A stretch of DNA of 64,000 nt from Perognathus longimembris pacificus (taxonomy: Eukaryota > Chordata > Mammalia > Rodentia > Heteromyidae), in NCBI RefSeq assembly GCF_023159225.1, contig NC_063173.1:8222852-8286851 (forward strand), given 5' to 3'. Positions 47,588 to 59,195 of this stretch are shown piece after piece. Position 1 is the first letter of the stretch. Each line of letters opens with the position of its first letter. The translations under genes were made by a program, and so were the position numbers. The notes under the pieces are model-generated. The model did no database searches and was not told where the DNA came from. It was given only the letters and a program-made list of their open reading frames with translations.

Positions 47588-47992
47588 CTAGATAACAGAA
47601 GAATATCAAGTTAAGGTCTTCCTTAGTAAACAAGAAAGATATCTCTACCATTTTTTTTTAACTTGAAGGGCAAGTTATTTTGCACATAACTCATTCTAAC
47701 TACACAATTTTAGAAAGTTTTACTATGTTCATTTAAAAAGGTAGTAAAGAAAGACAGGATTTTTCTATTTAGTGAATTTGGATCATTTAAACGTTAAGTA
47801 AATGCCCTTGTATGTCAGGCCACATTTCTATGTATTATGAAAGTAATCACAAATGAAGACAGGTTATTTGCTTGCCTTTTTATGAAGTTTATTTTTTACA
47901 GTTCTTAAATTTTATTTTAGAAAGAACCAAGATGGGCGTAAATTACATTCAAAAAATTAATTCACTTTTAAGTAAATGAAAAGTAGAATCTT

Positions 47993-48075
47993 CATAGGGG
48001 TTTAGGAGGCTAAGGTGGGAAGAATTAGAGTTTGATGTCAGCCTATGCTATGTAGCAAAACCCATCTCAAAGACT
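47993..48075 (+). mobile_element. B1-like fragment
   Basis: 'ggtttaggaggctaaggtgg' and 'agcctatgctatgtagcaaa' in B1 order. It is decayed. Confidence 0.6.
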
Positions 48076-48540
48076 TGATTCCTTTTATTTTTTTAATAAT
48101 GTATACACACACTACTATCTTATTTTGGTTATAATATAATGCTCTCCAATCTTCAGTTTCAAAACATTCTACTTAACCTTTCAAACAGACTACTACTTAT
48201 ATACAGAGCTTCATTTCAAGTTGATGGGCCATAACCACACTTCTTCTAATGTATAAAAGGAGCTAATTTCATACCATACACATGCATAGCACAGCCTCAA
48301 CAATAAGGGACACAATGCTGCCTTCTACCAACATCCGTTTCTCAAAAATATACAAGTGAATTGAAGCTACAACTGACAATCTTTGTCTAAGTCTATACAG
48401 AATGGGTTATAGGGGTGACACAGACTATGTATTACAGTGAGTTTAAAGACTCTTTGTGCTTTAGCAATCTTTTCTATAGGAAAATCTCTCTGGACTGCAC
48501 CAAACAAAATTTACCCTATACAATTAAAAAATGTTAATTA

Positions 48541-48760
48541 CAGGTGGGCACTGGAGACTCACAGCTAATTCTAGCTATTCAGGAGGCTATGATCTGAGGA
48601 TTGTAGTTCAAAAACACACTGGACAAGAAAGTCCACGAGATTATCTCCAATTAATCATCCAAAAGCTGTGGCTTAAGCGGTAGAGCCTTAGTAAGCAAAA
48701 AGGCTCAGGGACGGTGCCCAAACCCTGAGTTCAAGCCCCAAGACCAGCACTAAACAAATA
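48541..48760 (+). mobile_element. B1-Geo dimeric SINE
   Basis: Forward copy: 'aggtgggcactggagactca' to 'ttcaagccccaagaccagc'. Confidence 0.87.
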
Positions 48761-48844
48761 TTGGTTTCCTTCCTTTCTCATTGATATTTAATATAAAATC
48801 TGGAAAACAAAAACTTGGGGTTAACAAGCATTTAAATAAGATTT

Positions 48845-48905
48845 TAAGGTGGTGTGGGTCAGGTGGTAGAGTACTTGCCTAGCAAGCACAAAGCCGTGTT
48901 AAAAT
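48845..48905 (+). mobile_element. ID-like monomer
   Basis: 'caggtggtagagtacttgcc' and 'agcaagcacaaagccgtg', then A-rich sequence. Confidence 0.6.
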
Positions 48906-49133
48906 AAAATAATTTTTTTAAAATGTAGTCTGGAATAAAAAACAATATGCCTAGAAGAGTGAAGAGGGGAAAATACTCTAACAGTACTAAGTAATATCTA
49001 CTATACAACAATTATTCCAGAAATACTTATAAAAGCTATGCCAGGGTTTCTATCACTTGTGTTAGGCACTAGACCTAGGAATGAACAGGGCACTGAATCC
49101 TTCTAGTTGAGCAGCGTCTGGAAATATACTTAC

Positions 49134-49193
49134 GATTCCATATCCTATCATGCCTGTGGGTGTAGTAGCAGGATAGGCCATTACTGGGGGTGC
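49134..49193 (-). CDS. PICALM: PICALM coding exon (60 nt)
   Basis: The minus-strand acceptor is caccatattag and the donor gtaagt. It encodes exactly 20 residues, APPVMAYPATTPTGMIGYGI, in phase 0 at both ends, so it could be skipped without a frameshift. The segment is low-complexity and rich in Pro, Thr, Met and Gly, typical of the disordered tail. Confidence 0.97.
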
Positions 49194-50605
49194 CTAATAT
49201 GGTGAAAGGAGAAACAAGGAAATGTAATTGGTGTTTATCCATTTGTTTCAAAGAACAGCTATAGTTCCACTAAAAGAAAAAGAATTGTTAAGACAGCTGT
49301 GATTGAGATTTTGATCAAAAATTGTCAATGCTCAGTGAAAAAGTGTCTTAAAAACTAGCAGAAAAGCAAAACTGTTAAAAAGAAAAAAAATCTTTAAACT
49401 TAGACACTACCGTGTTTTAAGATTTCAACGGCTTTAAAAATCTCTGCTAGAGCACCAAGCACCTGGTGGCCTTGTATGTGTGACGCTTTAGGTTTCACCC
49501 CTAGCATCTCACCTCAAAAAAGGTTCAAAAGCTGAAAAATATTAAAATGTCTAAAATTTAGTCATTCACTATTATAAAAAAGACAAGTTTATGTCTTAAG
49601 CATTAGAAGAAAAACTCTAAAGATTTCTAATCAACTAATAAATTGATCTTCAAAAAATAGTTTCTAAGGACCTCATCTACTGTTATTGAAGAACTCCAAA
49701 AAAGATTACAAGTAACTATTAAGTATGATTATCTCCGTAAAACACAGTTCTTAGAGTATGTATGTTAACTTTCTAATTTATTCCAAATATTACTAAAAAT
49801 TATTCCTTTGGAGAAATAAACATTTTTAACTCAGTTTACATGTTAATGACTAAAAGAACCATTGACAGCTAAGATATTTAAGTTCCTCTACTATTTTCAT
49901 GATCTGTAAATAAACAATTGGTAACAGACTTATTTTTTCATATAATGGCTGTCTTAACATTCCCTGTGTGTTTTTCTTATCATGAAGACTAAAACTGAAT
50001 ACAGGAGAAAGACCAATAACATTGCTGAAACATTAAAAAAACAAAAAAAAAAAAGGTGGGCCCAGGGAGTGGAATTATATGGCAATTTGAACATATGCAT
50101 GAAGAAGTTAAATGAAGCATATTTTTTTTCAAAAGTAATACTAAAGTGAACAGCTAAAAGTTAGGGTTTGGGTAAGCATGAAGGGCTTATTGGTCTCTCC
50201 CTACTGAAAAATCAAGATCTTCAGAGCAGTGAGACAAACTGCCAAGTATAGCAGAAGCCTATAAGATTTACATGCAGTTGTTATCTTAAACATTATCACA
50301 ATCAACATTTCCCTTCATTCAGAAGTCATCAAGTGCAGAGTGGCAGCACAAACACACAGACACCCAGCCATCTGGCAGCAAATGGCGGAATATTAAGCAA
50401 GAAAAGAAAAAACTGGTGTTTCCCATGCCATCATCAGAATCAATTCTGCGACACACCCATGAAATCAGTAGATGCTAGGAGGAATTTCTGGCACAGTGAA
50501 AATCTGAATGTGAAAACAATAGCTGAAAGGTTATGAGATTCTGCTGCAGCAGTGGTTAATAGCATGCCAATTTATTGCAAAAAAGGCTAGTTTTTGGTCA
50601 CTTAC

Positions 50606-50629
50606 GTATTGTGGAAAATGCATGCCATT
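50606..50629 (-). CDS. PICALM: PICALM 24-nt alternative microexon (NGMHFPQY)
   Basis: The minus strand reads acceptor ctgggaaaaacag, then 24 bases encoding NGMHFPQY, then donor gtaagt. It is phase 0 at both ends, so inclusion adds exactly eight residues between AATM and APPVMAY. A PICALM isoform with this insert is known in human as I recall. Both splice dinucleotides and the reading frame are intact. The acceptor has a poor polypyrimidine tract just before the AG (aaaaac), as expected of a regulated cassette. Confidence 0.92.
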
Positions 50630-51477
50630 CTGTTTTTCCCAGGGAGAACAATTACATAATGCAATAACATTGGATTAGAACAAGTACTTACACAACAAAA
50701 TACACAGAGAGTATTTTAGTTAACATGTACATTCACTAATTACCTAAAAACCCCTTGCATCTCCAATATCTAATGAAAGGCTATCTTCAGCAAAACAGTA
50801 TCAAGGTTGACAAGGGAAGCTGAGACTTTTACCTTATTTTTGTCTGTGTGAGTGTGTACATATATACATATATATACACACACACATGCACAATAGTTCA
50901 CTGATGACAGAGGTCATTAAGACAACATTGAAGGGTACAGTCACTAGTGCAGAATTCAGCGCATCCCACAGAGAGGGCCGCATTCATTAGATGTCTACCA
51001 CAGTAAAGACTTAAACAATGAACTACTGAAAAAAATTTGTAGCATAACATAGATTTTAATAAATTTCTAATTAATTTGTTTTAATTGTTAAACCTTGACA
51101 GTGTTTAAGGATTAATAAAAAGGTTAGAAATGTAAATAAACATCATAAGCAGCAGTTTATCTTAAATTGTGAATCACAACATTATTAGTTCCATATGTTA
51201 GCATTAAAAAGAAACTAAAACTCACAAATATTGAACAAACTCTCCATAAGAGACCACATATAATCCCACACACCCAATGGTATTGTAAGCATGCCTATGG
51301 AATTAGAACTGACAAATTCTGAATGGTTAACACTGCTGATTCTAGTGATCAATCCTAAAAGTCAAGTGCTATCTAAACACATAACATTTCAAACAGTTTT
51401 ATACTGATTTAATATAACATAAGCAAATACTCACTGCATCTTAACACAAGGGTTAATATAAAAATATGTAGAAGGAA

Positions 51478-51562
51478 ACTGGCTCAAAGTGGTAGCACTA
51501 TCTTTGAACACAAAAAGCTCAGGATAGTGCCCAGGTTCTAAGTTCAAGCCCCAGGACTTACT
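51478..51562 (+). mobile_element. Geo monomer
   Basis: 'ctggctcaaagtggtagcac' to 'ttcaagccccaggact' with no left partner. Confidence 0.78.
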
Positions 51563-51771
51563 GAAAGAGAATCATACAGTTTTATACTTAAAACAGGGCT
51601 AATGCTCTAACTTTCCAAAGAGAATATTACTTAAAAGATAAAGCTAAATGGTGTATATATGGCTATGTATACGCATGTAAAAAACAAAACTAAACTAAAA
51701 ACACAAGGTTTTATTAGTGATGGCAGTGATGACTATCTGTAGGAAAATGTCACCTTAAAAAGGTGTCTAAA

Positions 51772-52015
51772 ACTGGGAGCCAGTGGCCTGTGCCTATCAT
51801 CATAGTTACTTAGAAGGCAAGGTATGAGGTTCATAATTTGAAGCCAGCCAGGGAATGTTAGTCACGGGGAATCTTATTTCCAATTAATCACCAAAAAGCT
51901 GGAAGTGGGGTTGTGGTTCAAGTGAGTACCATCCTTGAGCAAATAAAGCTTAAATTAAGATGGCACCTAGGCCCTGAGTTCATGCCTCAGGACCAGCAAC
52001 CTCAACTCTACCCCA
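51772..52015 (+). mobile_element. B1-Geo dimeric SINE
   Basis: Forward copy: 'ctgggagccagtggcctgtg' to 'catgcctcaggaccagc'. Confidence 0.87.
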
Positions 52016-52841
52016 CCCCCGCCAAGAAAAGTGGCTAAATTTCAGTGTTTTTTCATTTATTTTTAGATCAGCTCTATTTTTTAAAACTATATACATGATT
52101 CAAAATAAAGAGGACAATATCCCGGAAGGGATTTAATTTGCTCCATCAAAAACATCAAAATCTCTTTAACAGCCTGTGTAATCAAAGCCCACTGACCCAC
52201 TGTTAGAAAACAGCATTTCAAAATTTTCAAGAATGAGATAGTCTTATTAGTTTGGGAAGGCAGCATCAGGCCAAGGAGAGGGAAATAATTACAAAGCTAT
52301 TCTGGGCCTAACATGTCTTACAGTAATTTAAACATTACTAGAATCTCTTCAGTGTGAGGCGCTATTTAATATGTACTGAGGACTAACAGTTGAACCCCAT
52401 TACTTGTGGATTCCCTACTTGCAAATCTATGTGCTAAAACTTATAACCTCAAAACCACTATTTATGGTTATTCATGCATATGTGCAGAGATACCGAAAAA
52501 CTGAGCTGACAAATACTGCTCATTCCCTGCTAAGGTGCAACGAAGAGAAAGCTGGGGAGGAGAGAGGTATCACAGTGATTTGCAACAAGTTCTGGGGCCA
52601 GACAGTCCAGATTAAAATTCAAATGTAAAATAAAGAAAACAGAATCTAGTAGAATCAAGTTTTTAAGGACTTAAAGTTATAGTGTGTGAGATCTATGAAT
52701 GTATGTGCATATTTTCCCTGTCAATGGTTCAGTGTTTACTAGTCCTATGGGACTTTAAATTAGTACTGTCAGAATAAAAATCAACTTATTAATACTAACA
52801 AGAACTAAGCAAATTGAGATTAAAAAAAATAATAATAATGG

Positions 52842-53100
52842 TGCCAGGTGCTGTTGGCTCATGCCTAAAATCCTGTCTACTCAGGATCCTGGCTGATATC
52901 TAAGGATCATGGTTCAAAGCCAGCCACCAGCACAGGAAAGTCCGTGAGTCTCCCTCCTGCCTCCAATAAACCCACTCAGAAAAAGCTGGAAGTGGACCAT
53001 GGCTCAAGTGGTAGAGTGCTAGCCTTGAGCAAAAGAAGCCCAGGGACATATGCCAGGCCCAGAGTCCAAGCCATAGAGCCAGGCCCCCCGCAAAAAGGGG
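52842..53100 (+). mobile_element. B1-Geo dimeric SINE
   Basis: Forward copy: 'tgccaggtgctgttggctca' to 'tccaagccatagagccag', ending in a G11 run (53097-53107) instead of an A-tail. Confidence 0.9.
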
Positions 53101-53159
53101 GGGGGGGAATGATATGAACAAAACTCAGATTTTATACAAGTAATACATTTAGAGCAACA

Positions 53160-53370
53160 ATCTAGAGTAGTGATTGAGAGCACATGCTCCCAAGGGCCTG
53201 AGTTCTAAAACAGCATAATCACTTAAGAGCTCTGTGATGTGGGGCATACTTCTATTTCCTCATTTGTAAAATGGAGCGAATAATAGGTCCTGTGAGGATT
53301 ATACCAAATAAGATCATATGTTATTTATTTAAATGATGCCAAAAGTAACACTCAGCACAATGTAACCTTT
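53160..53370 (+). mobile_element. MIR (ancient tRNA-derived SINE)
   Basis: 'gtagtgattgagagcacatg', 'tatttcctcatttgtaaaat' and 'cctgtgaggattataccaaa' follow MIR consensus order. It predates placental radiation, so orthologous copies should exist in other mammals. Confidence 0.85.
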
Positions 53371-53573
53371 TAATACATGTTAGGTACTGAAATGTACCTG
53401 GAAATAGTCAACAACATAAAAAAAGAAAAAAGAAGAACTACTTATACTGCTAAAATTGACAACGGTCCTTCCATTTTGTGATTAGCTTACAAACATTTTT
53501 CAAGCTATACTTGAGTAGATATTCAGGTGTTAGTATCTATCAATTAGTATATAATTAGTATATATCAACTCAC

Positions 53574-53673
53574 CATTGTTGCAGCATTCCAAGCAGTTGT
53601 TGGAGCAACCTTTGGTTGCCAGTTAGATCCTCCAGTTAACTTCTTTTCACCTGGCTGGCTCCAATTTACATCA
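53574..53673 (-). CDS. PICALM: PICALM coding exon (DVNWSQPG..AATM)
   Basis: The minus-strand acceptor is gtttatttaaag and the donor gtgagt. It encodes NDVNWSQPGEKKLTGGSNWQ then PKVAPTTAWNAATM, ending on a codon boundary. It can splice either to the 24-nt microexon at 50606 or directly to the exon at 49134, since both are in phase 0. Confidence 0.97.
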
Positions 53674-53838
53674 CTTTAAATAAACGTAAGTAAGGATATT
53701 AAAAGACACATTATAAAATTTTGCATATCTACCTAGTCTAAACAGAGCATTTATTATGGAGGTTTTATACTTTGTAGAGATAAAAGCCAAATCAACTTCA
53801 AAACAACACATAGGGAATAATATAAATGAAACACTTAC

Positions 53839-53872
53839 TTCTTAGTAGTGGTTCCATTTCCAATGCCAAGAT
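53839..53872 (-). CDS. PICALM: PICALM short coding exon (34 nt)
   Basis: On the minus strand it lies between acceptor ccttttctag and donor gtaagt. With carried A it reads NLGIGNGTTTK plus AA, which with the next exon makes Asn. Only 91 bases of intron separate it from the upstream exon. Three threonine codons (ACC ACT ACT) occur where I recall two in human. Confidence 0.95.
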
Positions 53873-53963
53873 CTAGAAAAGGAGAAAAAAGAAAACATTT
53901 GAATACTAAACTCAATTTAATGAAACAACTTAAAGATGATCAAAGAATCCAAAGACTACTTAC

Positions 53964-54095
53964 TTCCCACAAGGTTGGCTAAAGACGAATCCAAGTCATC
54001 AGACACCAATTTGTTAGGTGGAAGTTTGGCAACAGGAAGACTCTGATTCTGAGAGGCCACTGTCGGTTTGAGAAGTCCACCTAGTTCATCAAAAC
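53964..54095 (-). CDS. PICALM: PICALM coding exon (clathrin-binding motifs)
   Basis: The minus-strand acceptor is aactttaag and the donor gtaagt. It encodes GFDELGGLLKPTVASQNQSL, then PVAKLPPNKLVSDDLDSSLA and NLVG plus one base. DELGGLL and DLDSSLANLV resemble the acidic/leucine clathrin-binding motifs repeated in the AP180/CALM family. The match to known PICALM is near-identical; I recall N for S in 'QNQN' and S for N in 'PPSK' in human. Confidence 0.97.
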
Positions 54096-54713
54096 CTTAA
54101 AGTTACAAACAGACGAAATAGGATTTGTAAGGAACTTCACGGCGCTACCACTTTCTAAAAGAGGTACTTCCTTTTCTCCTTGTTTGTTTACTAGAAAAGT
54201 TCTGCCCCAAAAGCCAACAAAACAAAATCAGGGCATTAATAAAAAGGATAAGTGAACTGACTGAAAAAGCTGCTACTAAAGCTGCTTTGACAAGCCATTT
54301 GACAAAATTATCGTAATGGAAGAAAATGAAACGTAATTCTTCCCCCTGGCCTCAGAATACTCAGTTGTACCTAAAGCAATGTAAGTAGAAAACAGATATT
54401 TGTAACTTTGAAAAGTTTGAGAAACAGCACTTGTGTGACTATTTCATACTCTTCAAAGTACGAAGTATATAAACTACCCTAAATTATACCTAAGCAATAA
54501 AAGAACTAATTACATAAACTCATCTAGTTAAACAAAGGTACTTTTTGAAAATGGAAATTAAAATTTTAAGGTTCTACACCAAGGGGTAAATGATAAATGC
54601 AAATTCAACCTAGTAAACCCATTCAAGTACTCAATGTCATAATAAAATGTTACGAGTTCAAATAAAAAAAATAAGATTATAAAATTATTATAGTGCATAA
54701 AAAATAAGTTCTT

Positions 54714-54792
54714 GGGCTAGGAATGGCTAAAGTAATATAGTACCTAACAAGTACAAAGCCTTGAGTCTAAACCCCAGTATCACAAAAAGAAT
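54714..54792 (+). mobile_element. ID-like monomer
   Basis: 'gggctaggaatggctaaagt' through 'taaaccccagtatcac', with an A-tail. Confidence 0.62.
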
Positions 54793-54911
54793 CCATACAT
54801 ATATACATGCACACACATTTAACACATACTTTTAAGTTTCTATCTTTTACAGATAACTAATCATATGTTACACAACTAATTATATGTTATACATATATGT
54901 TATATGTTATG

Positions 54912-54982
54912 AGGAAAAGAGGAAGCTCAGGGCTTCTAACTTGTAGGCAGGCGCTATACCAGTTGAGCTATAGCAACAGCCC
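54912..54982 (-). mobile_element. ID-like monomer
   Basis: Reverse unit 'gcaggcgctataccagttga' with 'tagcaacagccc'. Confidence 0.5.
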
Positions 54983-55048
54983 TATTTATAAGCTAAAATT
55001 TAGCTACTAGCCAAAGTCAATAGCAGTCTCATAAGAACAGAATTATGG

Positions 55049-55262
55049 GGGCTGGGAATGTGGCTTAGTGGTAAAGTGCTGGCCTTGCATGCATGAAGCC
55101 CTTTGGTTCGATTCCTCAGTACCACAAAAACAAAACAAAAATCGGAAATGGAGCTGTGGCTCAAGTGGTAGAGCACTATCCTTGAGAACAAAGATGCTCA
55201 GGGACAGTGCCTGGGCCCTGAGTTCAAGTCCCAGAACAAGCAACAAACAAACAAACAAACAC
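55049..55262 (+). mobile_element. IDL-Geo SINE
   Basis: Forward dimer 'ggggctgggaatgtggctta' with a (CAAA)n tail at 55240-55262. Confidence 0.94.
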
Positions 55263-55675
55263 ACATACCAGGATTATGCAGTCTAAAGTTTATAGAAACG
55301 TTGTAATATAATTTCAAATTACTGGAAGCACAAAATACAAACTTTTCTCTACAGTCAAAAAGTTATTTTAAGACAAATGAATAAGCACAATATAATAATA
55401 ATCACTCTTAATAAAAGTTGCTGTACCCACAGATCTTGCATATTCTAGTTATGTACAGACTATCAAATAAGCCAAGGTACACATTTATATTTACCAGTTC
55501 AGAAGTAGCCAATTTCATACAAATTATTATTCATTTCAGTAAAGTGAAAGTTATGACTAAAAAGGGACAGCATTCTACAGTCATTAGCCACATAGCATTC
55601 TATTAAATGTTTTCTTACTTTGTTGTTGTACAAAATCTTTCCCAACTCTAAAATTGTCACCAAGAATACATCCTT

Positions 55676-55800
55676 GCCAGGTGCCAGGGGCTCACACCTG
55701 TTACCCTAGCTACTCAGGAGGCTAATATCTGAGGATTGCGGTTCAAACACAGTCTGTTACCCTGTGATGTCTAATTACAAAAAAAAAAAAAAAAAAAAGG
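55676..55800 (+). mobile_element. B1 monomer with poly-A
   Basis: 'ccaggtgccaggggctcaca' to 'gttaccctgtgatg', then A20. Confidence 0.85.
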
Positions 55801-55807
55801 TCAAGAG

Positions 55808-56010
55808 GGCTAGGAATGTGGCCTAGTAGTAGAGTGCTTACCTAGCATACATCAAGCCCTGGGTTCAATTCCTCAGCTCCGCATACACAGAAAAAAAGCT
55901 TGAAGTGGTGCTGTGGCTCAAGTGGTAGAGTGCTAGCCTTGAGCAAAAAGAAGCCAGGCACAGTGCTCAAGCCCTGAGTCCAAGCCCCAGGACTGGCCAA
56001 AAAAAAAAAA
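55808..56010 (+). mobile_element. IDL-Geo SINE
   Basis: Forward dimer inserted downstream of the B1 poly-A. It ends 'ccccaggactggcc' plus A12. Confidence 0.95.
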
Positions 56011-56082
56011 GGCCAAAAGCAGAGCAGAGGCTCAGGAATAGTATCTATGTTCTGAGTTCAAACCCCTGGACTGGAAGAAAAA
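56011..56082 (+). mobile_element. Geo monomer remnant
   Basis: 'ggccaaaagcagagcagagg' to 'tcaaacccctggactgg'. It is probably the right half of the B1-Geo whose B1 part lies at 55676, split by the IDL-Geo. Confidence 0.75.
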
Positions 56083-56237
56083 TAAGTCCTTGACATTCTA
56101 AGCTAGTCGTGTGAGGAAAAGGAGCCGATTTCATTAGCTACTTCAATTTAATCTACTCACAAATGCTAACAGTAGCTCTACCTGTCCTTGCACAGAATCT
56201 ACACTATAGCACATTTCATAAAAAAAAAATTGCTTAC

Positions 56238-56345
56238 CGCCAGAATCCACAATAACGTTTGTAGATTTATTTCCAAACACAGATTCAAAGTCAACATTAA
56301 GGCCAGTTGAAGGATGTGGCTGTGTAACTGGAGAAGGAGTGAATC
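56238..56345 (-). CDS. PICALM: PICALM coding exon (FESVF segment)
   Basis: On the minus strand the acceptor is gttttttcag and the donor gtaagc. With the carried G it reads GFTPSPVTQPHPSTGLNVDF, then ESVFGNKSTNVIVDSG plus one base. It contains the aromatic FESVF motif of the endocytic-adaptor tail. Phase (2 + 105 + 1) joins both neighbours exactly. It lies 6.5 kb downstream of the previous exon. Confidence 0.97.
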
Positions 56346-56722
56346 CTGAAAAAACCCAAACGTAAAAAAGCTCAATTCTTTACTAACTAAATTCATAGAT
56401 CTTTAATAATTGGTAACAGGTGGAAAGAGTAAATCCTCTAATAAAAAATTAATGCCATATTTTAATGGTGATTACATTTTTCCTAACAAAATCTACCTCC
56501 AAGAAAAATCATCTACCAAGAAAACAACGAACAACTGAATTACTGGTTTGCTTCACTATAAAAATAAAACTTTTGCTTATCTTTTAATTTAATTTTGTAT
56601 GTTGTAATCTTGTATAAATCAACTCTAGGCTTTTCCATGAAGCAAAACATATATGCAACGCAAGTAAATCAAGTGGGAATAAAAATTAAGTATTTTGCAA
56701 TACTTAAAAAAATATGAATCTT

Positions 56723-56912
56723 GGGCTGGGGATATGGCCCAGTGGCAAGAGTGCTTGCTTCATATACATGAACCCCTGGGTTCGATTCTCCAGCACCACA
56801 TATACAGAAAACAGCCAAAAGGGGCGCTGTGACTCAAGTGGCAGAGTGCTAGACTTGAGCAAAAAGAAGCCAGGGACAGTGCTCAGGCCCTGAGTCCAAG
56901 CCCCAGGACTGG
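56723..56912 (+). mobile_element. IDL-Geo SINE
   Basis: Forward dimer: 'gggctggggatatggcccag' to 'ccccaggactgg', running directly into a GGGA repeat. Confidence 0.94.
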
Positions 56913-56959
56913 GAGGGAGGGAGGGAGGGAGGGAGGGAGGGAGGGAGGGAGGGAGGGAG
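56910..56959 (+). repeat. (GGGA)n microsatellite
   Basis: About 12 GGGA units take the place of the SINE A-tail. Confidence 0.96.
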
Positions 56960-57736
56960 ACTGGAGATGTTTGGAAAGCCTGGGGGGTGGGGGGGCGTTG
57001 AAAAGTAGCCTGATGGGAATAAGGAGGAAGGCAAACGGCAATAAAAATAAAATAAAATATACCAAGTTAAAAAAAATATGAATCTTAACATTCTCAAGAT
57101 GACAGTCCTCCTATCTACATTTTATCTTCTTTTTTCCCTTCTTTCCCTAGAGAGTTAATCAAAACCTATACAGTTTAAATTCACTGGAGAAGTAGTGGAA
57201 TTCTAAAAGTTGCAATCCATTAATCTATGTCCACCTCTGTCCAATTGCTTTTAGAACAGTGAAACAAAAACTCCAAACCACCCTCTAATTTCCAAGAACA
57301 GGGCCAAGAAGTATGTAATCTAACATGCTAATTCACTTAAGTCTGATCTGAAACATCAACTCATAGGCAGGATGCACATTTTTTTCCCTTGTTATAATAG
57401 TTACAATGGCAAGCAAACACCAAGCTAAAGTCTTTGTGACCCGTTCTTCCTGGGCTAAAAAGCTTTTTCACATGTGAGGTTCTCAAATTCTCGAAGCTAA
57501 ACCCCCCCCCCAAAAAAAACCAAAACAATAAAAACCACCTAAAACTATTAGGTTTGTCATATGACTATATACCTCTGCATCACCAGATAACTTCAGGTAA
57601 GTCCCAGTCTATCTAACCAAAAGAAGTTCTTTCACTTGGCAGAAGGTTATGCTAAATGGCTCACTAAGGTCTTTTTCATCTATTTCTGCTAAATCATCTT
57701 TCGTCAGAATTTCACTGTCAATTCTCAATGTAATCC

Positions 57737-57763
57737 GTGTGTGTGTGTGTGTGTGTGTGTGTG
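57737..57763 (+). repeat. (GT)n microsatellite
   Basis: About 13 GT units in a PICALM intron. Confidence 0.95.
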
Positions 57764-57910
57764 AAAAATGATAATATACTGTACTAGAAAAGACAGAGTT
57801 TAAAGAAAATTGTAAGAAGCAGATTTGGTGGGAAGTCCAAAAAAGGTCTTGGCACAAATATACAGTAGCCAGGAAACAAGGATTATTAACAGTAAACTGT
57901 AATTGTGAGT

Positions 57911-58150
57911 AAGCCAACCACTGTGGTTCAAGCCTGTACTCTTACCTGCCAAGGAAGCTGAGATCTGAGGATTGTCTTTTGAAGCTATTTTACACAGGAG
58001 AAGTCTAAGAAGCTCTTACCTCTCTTAATTGCCAAAAGAAGCAAAAGTGGAGCTGTTGCTCAAGTGGTAGAATACCAGCCTTCAGTGAAAAAGGTAAAGG
58101 ACAGCACCCAGGCCCTGAGTTAAAGCCACAATAGTAGCACAAACAGATAA
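57911..58150 (+). mobile_element. B1-Geo dimeric SINE
   Basis: Forward copy: 'cactgtggttcaagcctgta' to 'ttaaagccacaatagtagc'. Confidence 0.85.
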
Positions 58151-58310
58151 AAAATGACTAAGAGCAATAATTAACACTAAATATCAAAGTGGTAGGTGTC
58201 AGTGGGGTTACTTTATAAACGCAGCATTTTGGATCAAATAATGAATATTCTGTAGAGCTCTAAGGTACATTTTTAAAACTAATATACAAGTATGATATTG
58301 ATCCAATCCT

Positions 58311-58545
58311 TTTTTTGTGTGCTGGTACTGGGGCTTAAACTCGGGGTCTGGGCTCTGGCTGTCCCTTAGCGTTTTTGGTCAAGGCTGGAATTCTACCACC
58401 TGAGTGACAGCTTCACTTTCAGCCTTTCTGGTGGTTAACTGGAGATGTTTCATACCTTCCTGCCTCTGCTGGCTTCAAGCCAATATCCTTAGATGCCTGC
58501 CTCCAGAGTAGCTAGGATTACAATGAACCACTAGTGTCTGGCTTT
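58311..58545 (-). mobile_element. B1-Geo dimeric SINE
   Basis: Reverse copy: 'tggtactggggcttaaactc' to 'agtagctaggattacaatg'. Confidence 0.85.
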
Positions 58546-58707
58546 TTAAGTACTCTTAATTCAAAGATACTGCCTTTATAAAGAGACTACAAACATCATA
58601 AAAACAAAATAATTTCACACATAAATCTCTTAACCATCAAAAGTATTTGGAAGAGCAAATAAGGAAAAGCAAATACAGGAATTACATTCAGTAGGAAAAA
58701 AAATAGG

Positions 58708-58955
58708 TGTTAGCTGGACTTTGGTGGCACATCTGTAATCCCAGCCACTCAGGACATAGAAATCTGAAGATATAACAGTTTGAAGCCATCCAGTGTAGGA
58801 AACTTTGTAACTCTTGTTACACTCTAGAAAGCTGGAAGTGAAGCTGTGGCAAGTGGAAGAGTGCTAGCCTTGAACAACAACAACAAAAATCTCAGGGACA
58901 GTGGCCAGACTTGAGTTCAAGTCCCAGGACCAATACCAAAAGGAAAGAAAAAAAA
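58708..58955 (+). mobile_element. B1-Geo dimeric SINE
   Basis: Forward copy: 'ctttggtggcacatctgtaa' to 'tcaagtcccaggaccaatac'. First of three adjacent forward copies. Confidence 0.87.
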
Positions 58956-58964
58956 AAGGAAGGG

Positions 58965-59195
58965 AGGGTGCTGGTGGCTCATGCCTGTAATCCTACTCAG
59001 GAGGCTGAGATCTAAGGATCTTGGTTCAAAGCCAGCCTGGGCAGGAAAGTCCCTGGGACTCTCATCTTCAATTAACTGCCTGAAACCCAGAAGTGGTACT
59101 GTGTCTCAAAGTGGTAGAGCACTAGCCTTCAGCAAAGAAGCTCAGAGACAGTGCTCAGGCCCTAGGTTTAGGCCCCATAACCAACAACAACAAAA
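58965..59195 (+). mobile_element. B1-Geo dimeric SINE
   Basis: Forward copy: 'ggtgctggtggctcatgcct' to 'taggccccataaccaac', with CAACAA tail. Confidence 0.9.

Noticed and set aside
50333..50536. 67-codon open frame near the PICALM microexon
   Set aside because: It is on the strand opposite to PICALM, has no homology that I know and has a length expected by chance.
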